Below, in pieces: positions 35,065 through 47,866 of a stretch of 64,000 nt of DNA (position 1 is its first letter; each line of letters starts with the position of its first letter). The stretch covers positions 186,001 through 250,000 of the forward strand of contig CAOLHI010002508.1 of assembly GCA_948474755.1 (NCBI GenBank). The letters run 5' to 3'. Both the position numbers and the translations under genes were made by a program. This DNA comes from Ctenosaura bakeri. Taxonomy: Eukaryota > Chordata > Lepidosauria > Squamata > Iguanidae. The notes beneath the pieces were generated by a model. That model did no database searches, was not told the DNA's origin, and worked only from the letters and a program-made list of their open reading frames with translations.

Positions 35065-38000
35065 ATGAATTTAAAAATTTTGACATGGAATGTTCGGGGA
35101 ATAAATTCCCCATATAAAAGAAAATGTGTATTCCATAAGTTAGAAAAATTAAAAGTGGATATAGCGGCGATACAAGAAACCCATATTAAAAGTAAAGATC
35201 TAAAATATCTTAAAAACCCAAAACTAGGACAGTCATTCTCCTCCTCCATAGATAAAAAGAAAAAAGGGGTGACCATATATGTAAATAATAAATTAGAAGC
35301 TAAACAGGTGTTTAGTGATGAATCAGGACATTGTATAATTGTTGAGGTAAATATAATTAATTTGAAATTGATGATAATTGGAATTTACGGGCCCTTAGAA
35401 AATAAAAGTAAATTTTACTCAAGATTGTTAGAAAAATTGATAGAATTAGAGATATATAATTACAAGACGATTATGCTGGGAGACTGGAATGGAGTATTAA
35501 ATCCACTCTTAGATAGATCAAAAATTAAAAGTAAGCATGATGTCAGCAAGAAAAATCAAGGGAAACTCCCTAAAAGTTTTTTCAATTTATTGGATCAATT
35601 AACATTAGTGGAGGCCTGGAGACAGGTAAATGGGGAAAAAGAAGAATATACTTACTATTCAGAACAATTCAAGTCCTGGTCTAGATTAGATATGGTTTTT
35701 CTCTCAACAGAATTAGTTAAAAATAAAAGAAAATTGGAAATATTACCCAGAATGATTTCTGATCATTGCCCAGTTTTAATAACAATTAATCAGGGGAGTA
35801 GGAAATATAATTGGCGATTGAACGATAGCATTTTGAGAAATGAAACAGTGGTAGGAAAAGCAAGAGAAGAGTTAAAAAATTTCCTTGAAAATAATATGAA
35901 TAAGGGCCAATCAGAACAAATTGTATGGGAAACAAGTAAGGTAGTAATGCGGGGCTTTTTTATAAATCAGCAAGCATGGATGGTTAAATGTAAGAAAGTG
36001 AAAGAAGCAAAGATACAGGAGATGTTACGTGATAAAGAAAACGAATTAAAAAAAGACCCACAGAATCATAAAACTTTAGAAGAATTACAGATATTAAAAA
36101 AGCAACTAACATTAATAATGACCAGTGAAATAGAAGAAAAAATGAAATACGCTAAACAAAGACAATTTGAACATGCTAATAAGATAGGAAGGTGGTTGTC
36201 ATTCAGAATTAAGAAAGAAAGAGAAAAACGTTACATTAAGGAAATAAAAGAGGGCCAAGATACCTTTTATCAACAAAATAAAATTAAAAATATTTTTGTT
36301 AGATATTTTGAAGGATTGTTTAAAGAAAAAATTCAGTTAAGGGAGGAAGAAAATAAGATGACGGAATTTTTGGAAAGAATAAAAATAAATAAAATCTTAG
36401 ATAAGCAAAGAGAAAGATTAGATAATCCGATTACATTGCATGAGGTTAAGAAGGCGATTGGGAAGTTGAAAGTAGAGAAAGTCCCAGGACCAGACGGGTT
36501 TACGGCCCTTTATTATAAGACATTTCAAGACGAATTAACGCCATTACTTGTTCAGGTTATGAATTCGATTGAACGTAGTAGATTTCCTAACACTTGGAAA
36601 GAGTCAAATATAAGTTTAATCCCTAAAGAAGGGAAAGACTTGACGGATAAAGGGAACTACAGGCCCATTGCATTGTTAAATATTGATTATAAAATTTTTG
36701 CATATATATTAGCAGATAGATTAAAAGAGATATTAGAAAAATGGATTCATGAGGACCAAAATGGGTTCCTCCCAGGAAGGCATCTAAAAAATAATATTAG
36801 AATCATTATAGATACGATAGAATATTATCAGAAGCATAATCAAAAACAATTGGCATTAATATTTTTGGACGCGGAGAAAGCTTCGACAATGTTAATTGGT
36901 CATTTATGTTTGCAATAATGGAAAAAATGGGAGTGGGCAACAAATTCATGGAATGGATAAAAGCTATTTATAATGATCAAAGAGCAAGTTTAATTGTAAA
37001 TGGGGAAAGAACAAAACAATTCAGATTGTATAGAGGTACACGACAAGGATGTCCACTTTCACCCTTGCTATTTATCATTTGTTTAGAGATTTTGAATAAT
37101 AATATAAGGAACGAAAAATTATTGAGAGGAATTAGAATAAAGGAACATGAGATAAAGATTCAAGCGTATGCAGATGACTTAGTTATAATTCTGGAAGATC
37201 CTTTAAATAGTATTAAACAGCTGATTGAAATATTACAACAATTTGGGGATATAGCTGGATTTAGAGTTAATAAAGAGAAATCTCAAATAATAACAAAAAA
37301 CTTAACAGTAGCACAAGAAAATGATTTGACGGAGATCTCAGGATTTAAAACAGTCAAAAAGATACGATATTTAGGGATAACAATATCAAAAAATAATTCG
37401 GATTTATTTGATAATAATTATAAAAAGATTTGGAATGAAATTAAGAAAGACATGGAAAAATGGAATAATTTGCAGCTCTCTTATTGGGTAAACTCTCAGC
37501 TATTAAAATGAATATACTCCCTAAAATGTTATTTTTATTCCAATGTTTACCCATAATAAAAAATGAGAAACCGTTTAAAATATGGGAGCAGGATATGAGT
37601 AAGTTTATTTGGAATGGGAGGAGACCAAGAATCAAATTTAAGTATTTGAAAGAAACAAAAGAAAGGGGAGGTTTAGCACTGCCAGATTTGAAATTATATT
37701 ATTATGCTTCAACATTGAATTGGATTAAAGATTGGATAACGTTGGAAAATCGGAAATTATTAAATTTGGAAGGATTTAATTTGTACTTTGGATGGCACGC
37801 ATACCTTTGGTATGACAAGCATAAGATAAATAGTGAATTCATGGATCATTATGTTAGGAGATCAATATTAAAGACCTGGATAAAAATAAGAAATAAATTA
37901 TATATAAAAATGCCAGGTTGGGTATCCCCACATGAAGCATTTCATCGATTAGAAAAGAATCAATCTGGTAATTGGATAAGGTATAAGGATATAATTAAAA

Positions 38001-38857
38001 GAGAAGGGAATAATATAAAATTAAAGAGTAGGGAGGAACTAATGAAAGAGGGATATAGATCACACTGGTTTCTTCATAGGCAATTGGCTGAAAGGTATAA
38101 AATAGATAATAAAGAAAGGGGAATAACATTAGAAGAGACAGAGTTAGATAATCTGATGAAAGTGGATGTTAAATGTAATGTGAGTAAAATATATAAGATA
38201 TTAATAAATTTGGAAATGGAAAATGAAATCATAAAGGAAAATATGATAAAATGGGCCAGAGATATAGGATACCCAATAACATTGCAACAATGGGAACGTA
38301 CATGGAGCATAAATATGGAATATACAAAAAGCTATAATTTGAAAGAAAATTTCTTTAAAATATTTTATAGATGGTACCTAACCCCGGTGCAGATTGCCAA
38401 GATGAAGAGAATGAAGACAACAGCAAAATGTTGGAAATGTCAACACACTGGTTCTTTCTTCCATTGTTGGTGGACGTGTGAAGTGGCAAAGGGGTTCTGG
38501 ACAAAGGTGCATGAACAAATAATGAAATACTTAAAAATTAATTTTCCATTACTCCCAGAAATCTTTCTGTTAAATATATTTGAGAAAATGGATGTGAAAA
38601 TAAGGAGGAAGTACTCAAAAATTTTGTGTTATATGACCTGTGCTGCAAGAATCACCTTTGCCAAGAAATGGAGAGATGAGAGTGCATCAACAATGGGGGA
38701 TTGGATAAAAAAACTGTACGAATTAGTCGAAATGGATAAATTGACAAAAAGATTAGAAAACAGAAAGAATAATGTATTTAAAGAGGAATGGGAAATTTTA
38801 GACCCTTTATGGGAGAAATATTGGGGAAAGTTGGCGCCTTTAGGATTATACGATTAA
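35065..38857 (+). pseudogene. L1 ORF2 protein (endonuclease-reverse transcriptase), two frame breaks
   Basis: ORF2p nicks target DNA and copies L1 RNA at the nick. The ATG at 35065 gives MNLKILTWNVRG; a GTG two codons earlier is less likely. Endonuclease hallmarks are QETHIK, GDWNGVLNP and SDHCPV. Reverse transcriptase hallmarks are GPDGFTALYYK, NYRPIALLN, GTRQGCPLSPLLF and the catalytic YADDLVI (about 37165-37185). The C-terminal zinc-knuckle-like region is CWKCQHTGSFFHCWWTC. The phase drops by one at 36882-36883 and again at 37481-37482, both TT where TTT would restore the frame. Total length, about 1265 codons, is normal for ORF2. All catalytic motifs inspected are present. Confidence 0.93.
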
Positions 38858-39509
38858 ATTATACAGATTAAACGGATTATATATGGGGTGATATGTGTAA
38901 ATAATAAATTGAGATACAGATACAATATAATATGGAGGTTATATGTAGATAGATTATATAATTAAAGGATATGGAATACATGATTTAATTATACAGATGA
39001 GACAACTTATATGTATATAGAGGATAACTAAATGAATTACGAGAGACACATGTTAGAAATATGATATATTAAATGGTATAAAACTAAATATTTGGAAATA
39101 ATGACATTTGAGAATTTGTTAGAAATTAAATTTAAAAATGTTATTGTAGTTGGATGTAGTTGTAAGAGACGTGATAAGCACATAGAAGTTAGAGTACAGA
39201 AATTGCTGTAAAGATTTAGAAGAAGCTTAGATTACATAGCAGGATAGAAAGGAAGAAATAGGATGTTTTACCCGATGGATTATGAAAGAAGTCAAGGTAT
39301 GTATGAAGTATTTGTATATGTTTGTATGTTAGGGAGTTAGTTTGTTAGTATATAGATAGGTATGTATGTATGTAAGTTTGTATGTATGTATATGCTGATG
39401 TTTTTCTTTTGTTTTTGTTTTTTGTTTTGTTTTGTTTTTTGTTTTTTGTTTGTTTTGTTTTATTTTATAATGTGAATGAAATAAAATTTATTTTAATAAT
39501 AAAAAAAAA
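38858..39509 (+). other. L1 3' UTR with TATG and GTTTT tracts
   Basis: Non-coding tail of the L1, with TATGTATG repeats near 39360-39400, a GTTTT-rich run at 39405-39465, AATAAAA near 39479-39483, and a short A tail. Confidence 0.75.
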
Positions 39510-40945
39510 GTGCTGTTTCTGAGGTATCGTTCATCATGTCTGCTTGGTTTGTTTTACATTAGTGATGTCATACCTGTGAAACTGAAATCATTAGCTATAG
39601 GCAGAATGAGGTGGCCACTTTAGGTGAAAGGAGGGCTAAAGTGTGAGGAATGGCAGAACAAAGATAATAGAGAACAGAGCTCTGCATGTCACATGGTCTT
39701 CCTTGCATTTGTAGGCTGTCAGGGCTCAGGATGCCCACTGAAGTTTTAGGGAAATGCTTTACTTCTCTGGGTCTCTAGGCAGGAAGATAAATCTCAGGAC
39801 AGTAAGTATTAGAGAAGAAGCAAGAAGTCTGATCTTTGTGTGTGAAGTGAGCACCCATCTCCACCCATTCCCAGTGAGAGTCAGGGCTCACTGATTTAGT
39901 GCACACACACACACACACACACATATGCAAACGGGAACACGGAAAGAAGACTAGGGAGAGAACTGCTGGGCACACGCATTTAGATCCATCATACCATTTC
40001 AAGCAAAGCAGGTAATGGAGGACCGACCTCTGAACTCATAAACCATATTGTTGTAAAAGCTGGGAACATAGCAGTGTAGGGCCTGGGGAAAAAATCATAA
40101 TCCATAAGACTGAACCTTCCAAAAACTCCAGTGACAGTACAAGACCTGGAAAAGCTCCCCATATGTAATCTGTGCTATACATAAAGATGTATTGAATGTC
40201 ACTCTGAGCAGAGAGCCACTAACCCAGGATTACCTTAACTCTGGTCGGCCATATTACTTGGTCAAGTGGGTTTTACCAAATTCTGGGCCCATTTATTCCA
40301 TTTTCCTTGTGCCCATTTCTACAATCAGCAGGCCCAGAAGCAGTTCCAGCTTCCTTTCTTGACTCTTCTCTATGACATCACAAGGATGCCCCTTTGTCTC
40401 AGCTCTTGTTCCTGAAATCTCAAAGCACAGGATGCTTTTGATCTGGCAAACTTAGAAGGCAATCTGCTTTCCTCAGTGCAGTAGAAGATGCTTGTTTCTT
40501 AGCAGTGTCAATGTTATGTTCAACTAGTCAGCATCTGTACAGGTAATGAGAGGGAGCACTCTCTTGTCTTTTTACCTTAGCCAGCAAAATGTCTTATGCG
40601 AACCCTGAATTTCATTCATGTGGACTCAAACATAAATCCCCTTGTGTTCAGAGTATTTGGACTTAACACCTATATCTTAATCAGATGCAGCTTATATTCT
40701 GTTAACCTGACTCAGTTTGGACATACCAAAACTGTATGTAGCCTCAGGGTGTAAATTAATTCAACTGTTTGTCCTCAGAGAAAATTTAAACACATTGTAC
40801 AGCAACAGAGATTAGCCCTCATTACGTGGAGATGCTCTGGAATGGCACAGGAATGGCCCTGTTCCTAATGTTGGGCATGTTACTGTTCCTGCTCCTTGGA
40901 CATCCATATATGATATGGACATCTGCAGGAACGAAACCTAGATGT
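39510..40945. other. Unassigned, with a CA microsatellite
   Basis: A (CA)11 tract lies at 39902-39922. No gene or repeat family was assigned to the rest. Confidence 0.45.
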
Positions 40946-40949
40946 GCAG

Positions 40950-43112
40950 TGAGAAGGCAGAACTACTCAATACCTTCTTTGCCTCAGTTTTCTCCCAAAA
41001 AGATAGTGTAGTGGCTGAGAAAAGACGAAGACCTTCGGGTTTTCCAAAAACAGAAAGCTTTTATTTGTAACAATCAATTTATCTGCGTGCAGGGCAGCAG
41101 CGGAAATGCATTGTCCAAAACTGCCCGCCCTGCTCAGTTAAAGCACCCAGATTATATACCATCAGTTCAGTAATCAATCACGTTACTAACCTAACACGAG
41201 CGTATGTGCGAAAACAAAGTTCCAGTTACAGAAAACAAGGCTCCAGTTACAAAAATGATACAAAGTGATATATAGCGACACCAAATGGACACCAGATGGG
41301 GCATCAAATGATGAGATAGGGAGAATGCTTTCCTCCCTAGTTTTTCCCATCCGCCTGATAATTAATAAACAAACATAGCAAAGTTTTTTTCATGTGAGAT
41401 AAGGCAGAGTAAAGCAGAGACATCGCTTATTTTCGTGTATTTTCTATTCTTTTAAGCATTCTCTGAATTTAACCCTTTCAATAGAAGTACCCAACCTGGG
41501 GTGTGGGAAGCAGATGAGGAAGCAAGGGAAATGCAGCACAGAATAAGTAGAGAAGTAGTACAGGAATATCTGGCTAAACTAGATGAATTCAAGTCTCCAG
41601 GGCCAGATGAATTACATCCAAGGATATTAAAAGAACTGGCAGAAGTCATTTCTGAACCACTTGCAATAATCTTTCGGAACTTGGAGAACAGGAGAAGTCT
41701 CAGCAGACTGGAGAAGGGCAAATGTCATCCCCATCTTTAAGAAGGGGAAAAAGAGGACCCAAATAATTATTGCCCGGTCAGCCTGACATCAATTCCAGGA
41801 AAGATCCTAGAGCAGATCATTAAACAGTCAGTTTGTAATTACTTAGAAAGCAATGCCATAATCACTAAAAGCCAGCATGAATTTCTCAAAAATAAGTCAT
41901 GCCAGACTAATCTTATTTCTTTTTATGATAGGGTTACACGCTTGATAGATGAACGGAATGCTGTAGACATAGCATATCTTGACCTCAGTAAGGCCTTTCA
42001 CAAAGTTCCCCATGACATTCTTGCAAAGCACCTAGTAAAATGTAGGCTGGACAGGACTACTGTTAGGTGGATTTGTAATTGGTTGACTGATTGAACCCAA
42101 AGGGTGATCACCAATGGCTGCTTTTCATCCTGGACAGAAGTGACTAGTGGGGTGCCACAGGGTTCTGTCCTGGGCCCAGTGCCATTCAACATCTTCATCA
42201 GTGACCTAGATGAAGGAGTGGAGGACATGCTGATCAAATTTGCAGATGACACCAAATTGGGTGGGGCTGCTAATACACCAGAGGACAGGATCAAATTTCA
42301 AACTACTTTGATAGATTGGAGAGCTGGGCCAAAGCTAACAAAATTAATTTCAACAGAGAGAAATGTAAGGTCTTGCACTTAGGCAAAAAAAATGGAAGGC
42401 ACAAATATAGGATGGGGGACGCATGGCTGGATAGCCGTACGGGTGAAAGGGATCTAGGAGTCTTGGTAGATCACAGGCTGAACATGAGTCAGCAGTGTGA
42501 TGCAGCAGCCAAGAAAGCCAACGCAATTCCTGGTTGCATCAATAGGAGTATGGTGTCTAGATTGAGGGAGGTAATGGTACCACTTTATTCTGCATTGGTT
42601 AGGCCTCATTTGGAATACTGTGTCCAGTTCTGGGCACCTCAATTCAAGAAGGATATTGACAAGCTGGAGCATGTCCAGAGGACAGTGACCAAAATGGTGA
42701 AGGGTCTGGAAGCCATGCCCTATGAAGAACGCTTTAGGGAGCTGGGTATGTTTAGTCAGCAGAAGAGAAGGTTAAGAGGGGACATGATAGCTATGTTTAA
42801 ATATTTGAAGGGATGCTCATGTCAAGGAGGGAGCGGGCTTGTTCTCTGCCGCTCCAGAGTCTAGGATAAGGAGCAATGGATTCAAGCTGCAGGAAAGGAG
42901 GTTCCACTTGAACCTCAGGAAGAACTTCCTGAGGGTCAGAGCTGTCCAGCAGTGGAATATGCTGCCTTGGAGTGTGGTAGAGTCTCCTTCTTTGTTGGTT
43001 TTTTAGCAGTGGCTTGATGGCCATCTATTGGGAATGCTTTGATGGGTGTTCCTGCATAGCAGGGGGTTGGACTCGATGGCCCCCGGGGTTTCTTCCAACT
43101 CTATGATTCTAG
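40950..43112 (+). pseudogene. CR1 LINE, 5'-truncated, interrupted by a solo LTR
   Basis: The fragment begins near AELLNTFFASVFSQK, skips the LTR at 41007-41480, and resumes at QPGVWEADEEAREMQHRI. Reverse transcriptase motifs follow in CR1 order: SPGPDELHPRILKEL, NYCPVSLTSIPGKILEQI, AYLDLSKAFHKVPHD (other CR1 copies usually have FDKV), [11 protein letters not shown] and [10 protein letters not shown]. The C-terminal part includes [15 protein letters not shown]. An in-frame TGA occurs near 42093, with several phase changes. The 3' UTR ends CTCTATGATTCTAGG, the typical CR1 terminus. The 5' half, including the endonuclease, is missing. Confidence 0.92.
41007..41480 (-). mobile_element. Solo LTR (474 bp) nested in CR1
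   Basis: Flanked by ATAG (41003-41006 and 41481-41484). On the minus strand it begins TGAAAGGGTT and ends GCCACTACA. It has a TATATAA box (inverse near 41150) and AATAAAAGC (inverse near 41060) in the order expected for U3, R and U5. The CR1 reading resumes on both sides. A 4-bp duplication fits an ERV or gypsy LTR; the family is not assigned. Confidence 0.8.
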
Positions 43113-43654
43113 GAGATCCAGTCTCATGGCAGCTTCCATTTGAAAAACTCAGGGACAGCCCAAGACATTTTGCTGCCAAAGAAACAGCAGCAAATGGTGC
43201 CTCTCCCCTGCCACTCTCTGTCACTCTTCAACGGGTAGCTTGTTAGTGACACACTCAAGTATTAAGTCCAACACGGCCTGCATATTTCCTTCTCTCTCTC
43301 TCTCTCTCTCACTTTGCCATTGCAGAGGTTGGTATTACCTTCTTCCCTCCCTCCCACAATTCACAACTGCTCCAGTACTCACTGTTTGGCTGTAATTACC
43401 GCCTCCTCACTCCATGGCCATCCAGTAACAGATGGAGAGTGAAGGGGAATGAGAGAAGCATCTGGCTGTGATCCCAGAGCTATAGAATGATAACATCATC
43501 CATTTAGATCCATTTAGATCTCTACTCTTCTCCCTGCTTCTCCACACCCATTAAATGGCCATGGAAGAAGGCTATCACAGCAAAATTATGAGTGCTGAGG
43601 CAGTGAGAAGGGAGATACAGCATAGTTCTCTCTGCAGAAATTTTAGGCTATACT
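43113..43654. other. Unassigned, with a CT microsatellite
   Basis: A (TC)n tract lies at 43290-43310 and a small direct repeat, CATTTAGATC, occurs twice near 43500-43520. Nothing else recognised. Confidence 0.4.
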
Positions 43655-43671
43655 CAGTGATATAGGCTTTT
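43655..43671. repeat. L1 target-site duplication, low copy
   Basis: CAGTGATATAGGCTTTT, matching 49808-49824. The final T residues merge with the L1 tail. Confidence 0.88.
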
Positions 43672-44186
43672 TTTTGTAATATATTTTTATTTTATTTTAA
43701 TTTCATATAAAAAAAGAAAAAAATATAAAATACATAAATATATACGTTATATCCATCCAGCATACAGGAAGATAATCTGGTAAGCAAATTTATACTAAAC
43801 ATATATTGAATCCTCAAATCTTATTATTCTCCTTCCACCTATAAAGTAATCCATATTAAAAAAGCAAAACAAAACACCAACCCTTCCTCCCGCGAAATGA
43901 TACAGTTAAAAACAAAAAACAAAAAAAACCTTGAATGCAACTCCATTCCAATTTATATTACAATTAATACTTGTAAGTTATCTCTAATATTATGTACATA
44001 ATCTAATATTGTATACATAGTTTCATGGATATCTACATTATAGTAATTCCCTTATAATAGTTTCTTTCATTTTACAATATTCTACCCCCTTCTATCCCAT
44101 ATATATTCTCTCTCTTCCACTTTGTCTCTTTATACCCCCTTAAGTAAAGCCCAACCTAGATTAATTTTGATTTTATTTTTACAGTT

Positions 44187-46888
44187 TTATATTAATTCCT
44201 TAACATAATTCAATAACAGTTGGCATAACAACAAAAAGGATTCCTCTCCTTTGTCCTTTAGATAATGGGTTAATCTGTCATTTTCCATGATATCCAAGAA
44301 CTTCTCCCACCATTCCCCTTCCTCCGGTACTTTCTCTATCTTCCAATATCTTGCATAAATTAACCTCCCTGCTAATAGCATGTACCAAATCAGTTTTTCC
44401 AATCATCGATTCTTCACTGCACTTTGAACCATACCCAATAAGAATACCTCGAGATCCATCTCGATTTTCAGTTTTGTAATTTTTTTCATTCTTACACATA
44501 AGCTATGCCAATATTTCCTAGCCAGAGCGCAATCCCACCATAGATGGATAAATGTACCTATTTCTTGCTTACATTTCCAACAAACATTAGATGATTTATG
44601 ATTTATCTTAGAAAGCCTTGTAGGGGTGAGATACCATCTAGTCATCATTTAAAATGTCTGTTCCTGAGAATGTCCATTTACGGTAGCAACCCCATAGCTG
44701 CTCCCACTTCTCTAACGCATTCTCATGTCTGACATCCCTTGCCCACTTAACCATATAATCTTTAACAACCTCAACTTCCAATTGCCATTTTAACAGCATT
44801 TTATATAGTCGGGATAAAAGCCTCTTCTCCTCTTTGATTAAGCACTCCTCCAGTTCTCCCCTTTGCAACTCGAATTCTCCTGTTTTCAAATCCTTCCTAT
44901 ATCTTTCCTGAATTCGTAAATATGCATACCATTGTATTCTGTAGCCCTCTTGTATTAACTGATTCCTATCTTTCAACATTATCTGAGGGCCTAGTTGATA
45001 TAGTAATTCTCTATAAGTAATCCACTCTATTTCATTTCTTAAAAAAGGGAGAGAAAGAGATCCTGCAGGAGAAACCCACAGGGGGATCTTAGGGCATAGG
45101 TATCTTTTATACTTTAGCCATACCAAAAGCAAAGATTTTCTGATTACATGATTTCTAAAAGACTTCTGAATCTCATTTTTCCCATGCCAGAGGAAGCCAT
45201 GCCAGCCAAATACTAGGTCGAATCCCTCTAACAATAGCAATTTACGATCATTTAGCAGTATCCAGGAGCGCATCCAGACAAGACAGACCACTGCGTAATA
45301 TAATTGGAAATCAGGAACTGACATTCCTCCTCTCTCTCGTTCATTTAGCAATGTCTTATATTTAACACGGGGTCTCTTGCTCTTCCATATAAATTCCAGG
45401 AGTGGCAATTTCATTAAATAGAGTCTGGAGGGGTTTAGCTACTTGTTCCTTAAACGTTTTATAGAATGAGGCCGTAAAGCCGTCTGGGCCAGGTGCCTTC
45501 CTTTCTTTCAACTGGTCAATAGCTTCCATGACTTCAGATACCTTAATAGGAGCATTGAGGTGTTTTTGGTGTTCTTTCTCCAAAATCGGAAGTCCTTTAA
45601 AACTAAGATATTGCTGTATTTTATCTTTACTTACTCCATTTTGTTCAGAGTATAGCTTTTTGAAATAGTTTCCTAATTTGTTCATAATCCCTTTTTCTTC
45701 AGTTATACACCTCTGCCCATCTCTAATCTGCGTTATTAAATTTTTCTGTTGTTCTTTCCTGATTTTATTGGACAGCCACTTCCCAGGCTTTTGAGTATGT
45801 TCAAAATAATATGGTTTGCTATATTTAAGGTTTCTCTCCATCTCTTCCGTCAACTTTACCGATAATTGCTTCTGTAATGTCCTTACTTTAATAAGGGCTT
45901 GAATGTTTCTGGGCTCCTTCTTGAGTCACTTCTCCGCCTCCTGTAAAGTAGTAAGAAGATTATCCATACACTCCTTCTGTTTTTTCTTCCCCCCCCCCCA
46001 TACCTTCTGTGATAAGATGCCCCGCATATATGCTTTCATTGCATCCCAGATTGTGGCTAGCTTAGTTTCTCCATCATAATTAAACTGGAAGAATTCCTTC
46101 AGTTTTTCTTTACACTCCGATACAATTGTTTGTTGTCTCAAAATATCTTCATTCATCTTCCAGAACTTCGGTCTAAAGCCTTGTTTATATGTAAGCATAG
46201 TTGGAGAATGATCACTCAGTATTCTCAGCATAATTTGCACCTCAATGACATCTAACAATAAGGATTTCAAAACCCACATCAAATCTATTCTTGACCAGCT
46301 GTTATACCTATTTGAAAAATAGGTAAATTCTTTCATCATGGGGTTCCTAACCCGCCAAATATCAAACAGCTGAAAATCGTTAGTCATTGTGGAGAACTCA
46401 CTGTGTATCTTCCCATGCTGACCCTTACCTGAAGTACTCGATGGTCTATCCATACGGGGGCAGGGAACTCCGTTGAAGTCCCCCATGATCAATACATCCG
46501 TATAGTCTTGATCATTCATACATGGTTATAGGTCTTCAAAACACCTCTTCCCCTCATTACAAGGCACATATATCCCAACCAGGAGAATTCTCTTATTCTT
46601 AATTTCCACTTCAACCCCCACAAATCTTCTTTTGCAATCCGCAAGCACTTGTTTGGACTTTAACATTGGCTTAACGTGCAGCGCAACACCTCTCCTTTTA
46701 ACCAATGCAAAGGATACAAAAAGATCTCCCGAACATAGTCCTTCTAAAACTCTTATTTCAGCTCCTTTAATGTGAGTTTCTTGCAGGCATAGAACTTCCC
46801 ACTTCCATTTCTTTATGAGATTCGCCACTTTCTTCCGTTTAACTACCGAATTCAGACTGTTAATATTCCACGATATTATCTTCGCCAT
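44187..46888 (-). pseudogene. L1 ORF2 protein lacking the reverse transcriptase core
   Basis: The ATG at 46888-46886 gives MAKIISWNINSLN. Endonuclease hallmarks are QETHIKG, MGDFNGVP, SRIDLMW and SDHSPT. In-frame stops interrupt it after EGKRCFEDL (about 46526) and after LQEAEK (about 45926). The reverse transcriptase starts normally (KAPGPDGFTASFYKTF) but jumps from LFNEI (about 45418) directly to LEFIWKSKRPRVKY. In the copy at 35065 these points are about 330 residues apart, and no YADD box exists here. The C-terminal region continues with CWKCKQEIGTFIHLWWDC. It cannot encode an active enzyme. Confidence 0.92.
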
Positions 46889-47866
46889 CACTTTCCTTTC
46901 TTCTTTTGTACCATCTGTTCATCTGACTCAAAATCTATCAGACTCATCTCGTGGTCCTGGTGTCTCTCACAGTCTGTCCTTAAATTATCATCCCATCTTT
47001 TAATTCTATCCACCTTCTCTCGTTTATTTCTATCACTAGGTGCCTCTGGTCTCTGATCAATTCCAGCATCACTAGTCCCAATTTGTACTTCTTGCATCAT
47101 AGTCATCCGAGTCAAATCTGATCTATAACTAGTTAAAAAATCATTCATCTTTTCCAGCGAGTTTATCCTATACCTCTGATCCTTAAATTGAAAAATAACC
47201 CCTTTGAGTCTATCCCACTGAAATCTTATTTGACACGACTTAAGCTTTGCAACAAGAATAGTCCCTTCGTTTCCTAAGAATTCTTGCCGGGACTTCCCGC
47301 AACAAAATTAGTGGTCTACCTTGATCAATCAGGGGAAATTTGCTATGCTCCTCCAATATTCTGTCCTTCACAGATTTCTTGCTAAACTGGACTACAACGT
47401 CTCTAGGTAGTCCTTGTTTTCTTGCTACGGCCGATGGAAACCTATAAATTGTGTCCACCTCTTCCTCCATCATTTCTTCTTCCAACTCAAGATAATCCGC
47501 CAACAAGCTAATTACTCTTTTACGGATATACTCCTCCACTTTTTCTTCCAGTCCCCGTATTCGTATCCAGGCATCCATCTGGCATTGTTCTACCAATGCC
47601 ATTCTGTCGAGCTGTTTCTCTACATCGTTCACAGAAGTATCCATCTTCTTCTTTAGGAGTTGTATCTCTTTCTTATTTTCATCAATTTCCTGTTTATTAG
47701 ATTGAACTTCCTGTTTCACCTGAACCAGTGTCCCTTGCATTTCTACCATTTGGGATTTAAGATCCCCCAGATCTTGCTTTATGGAGGACATTGAGGACCT
47801 CATTTCTTCCATAAACCTCCTCATATAATCCGGAGGTTCGTCTAGTGACTCCCTTTTGGACAGCAC
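46888..47866 (-). pseudogene. L1 ORF1 protein, one frame break
   Basis: Opens MLSKRESLDEPPDY. A coiled coil covers about residues 15-90 (EMRSSMSSIKQDLGDLKSQM and following, with KEIQLLKKKMDT). The RRM-like part has WIRIRGLEEKVEEY and RDVVVQFSKKSVKD, and the C-terminal part has PARILRKRRDY. The phase changes near 47240, after which the frame continues as MNDFLTSYRSDL and ends EQMVQKKKGK at the TGA 46890-46888. The stop overlaps the ORF2 start. Confidence 0.85.

Larger units (their letters stand above)
32214..39509 (+). mobile_element. L1 LINE, near-complete (~7.3 kb)
   Basis: A 1.66-kb 5' UTR beginning GAGGACTTCCGG is followed by ORF1, a 23-bp spacer, ORF2, a 650-bp 3' UTR with TATG and GTTTT runs, and an A-rich tail. 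The 5' end resembles that of the L1 at 43672-49807. Only three frame breaks occur in about 5 kb of coding sequence, each a single-base shortage in a homopolymer. I could not find a target duplication: GAATCACATGCC precedes and GTGCTGTTTCTG follows. Confidence 0.93.

Noticed and set aside
32190..39530. Target-site duplication for the L1 at 32214-39509
   Set aside because: Flanking sequences GAATCACATGCC and GTGCTGTTTCTG do not match; no convincing duplication was found.
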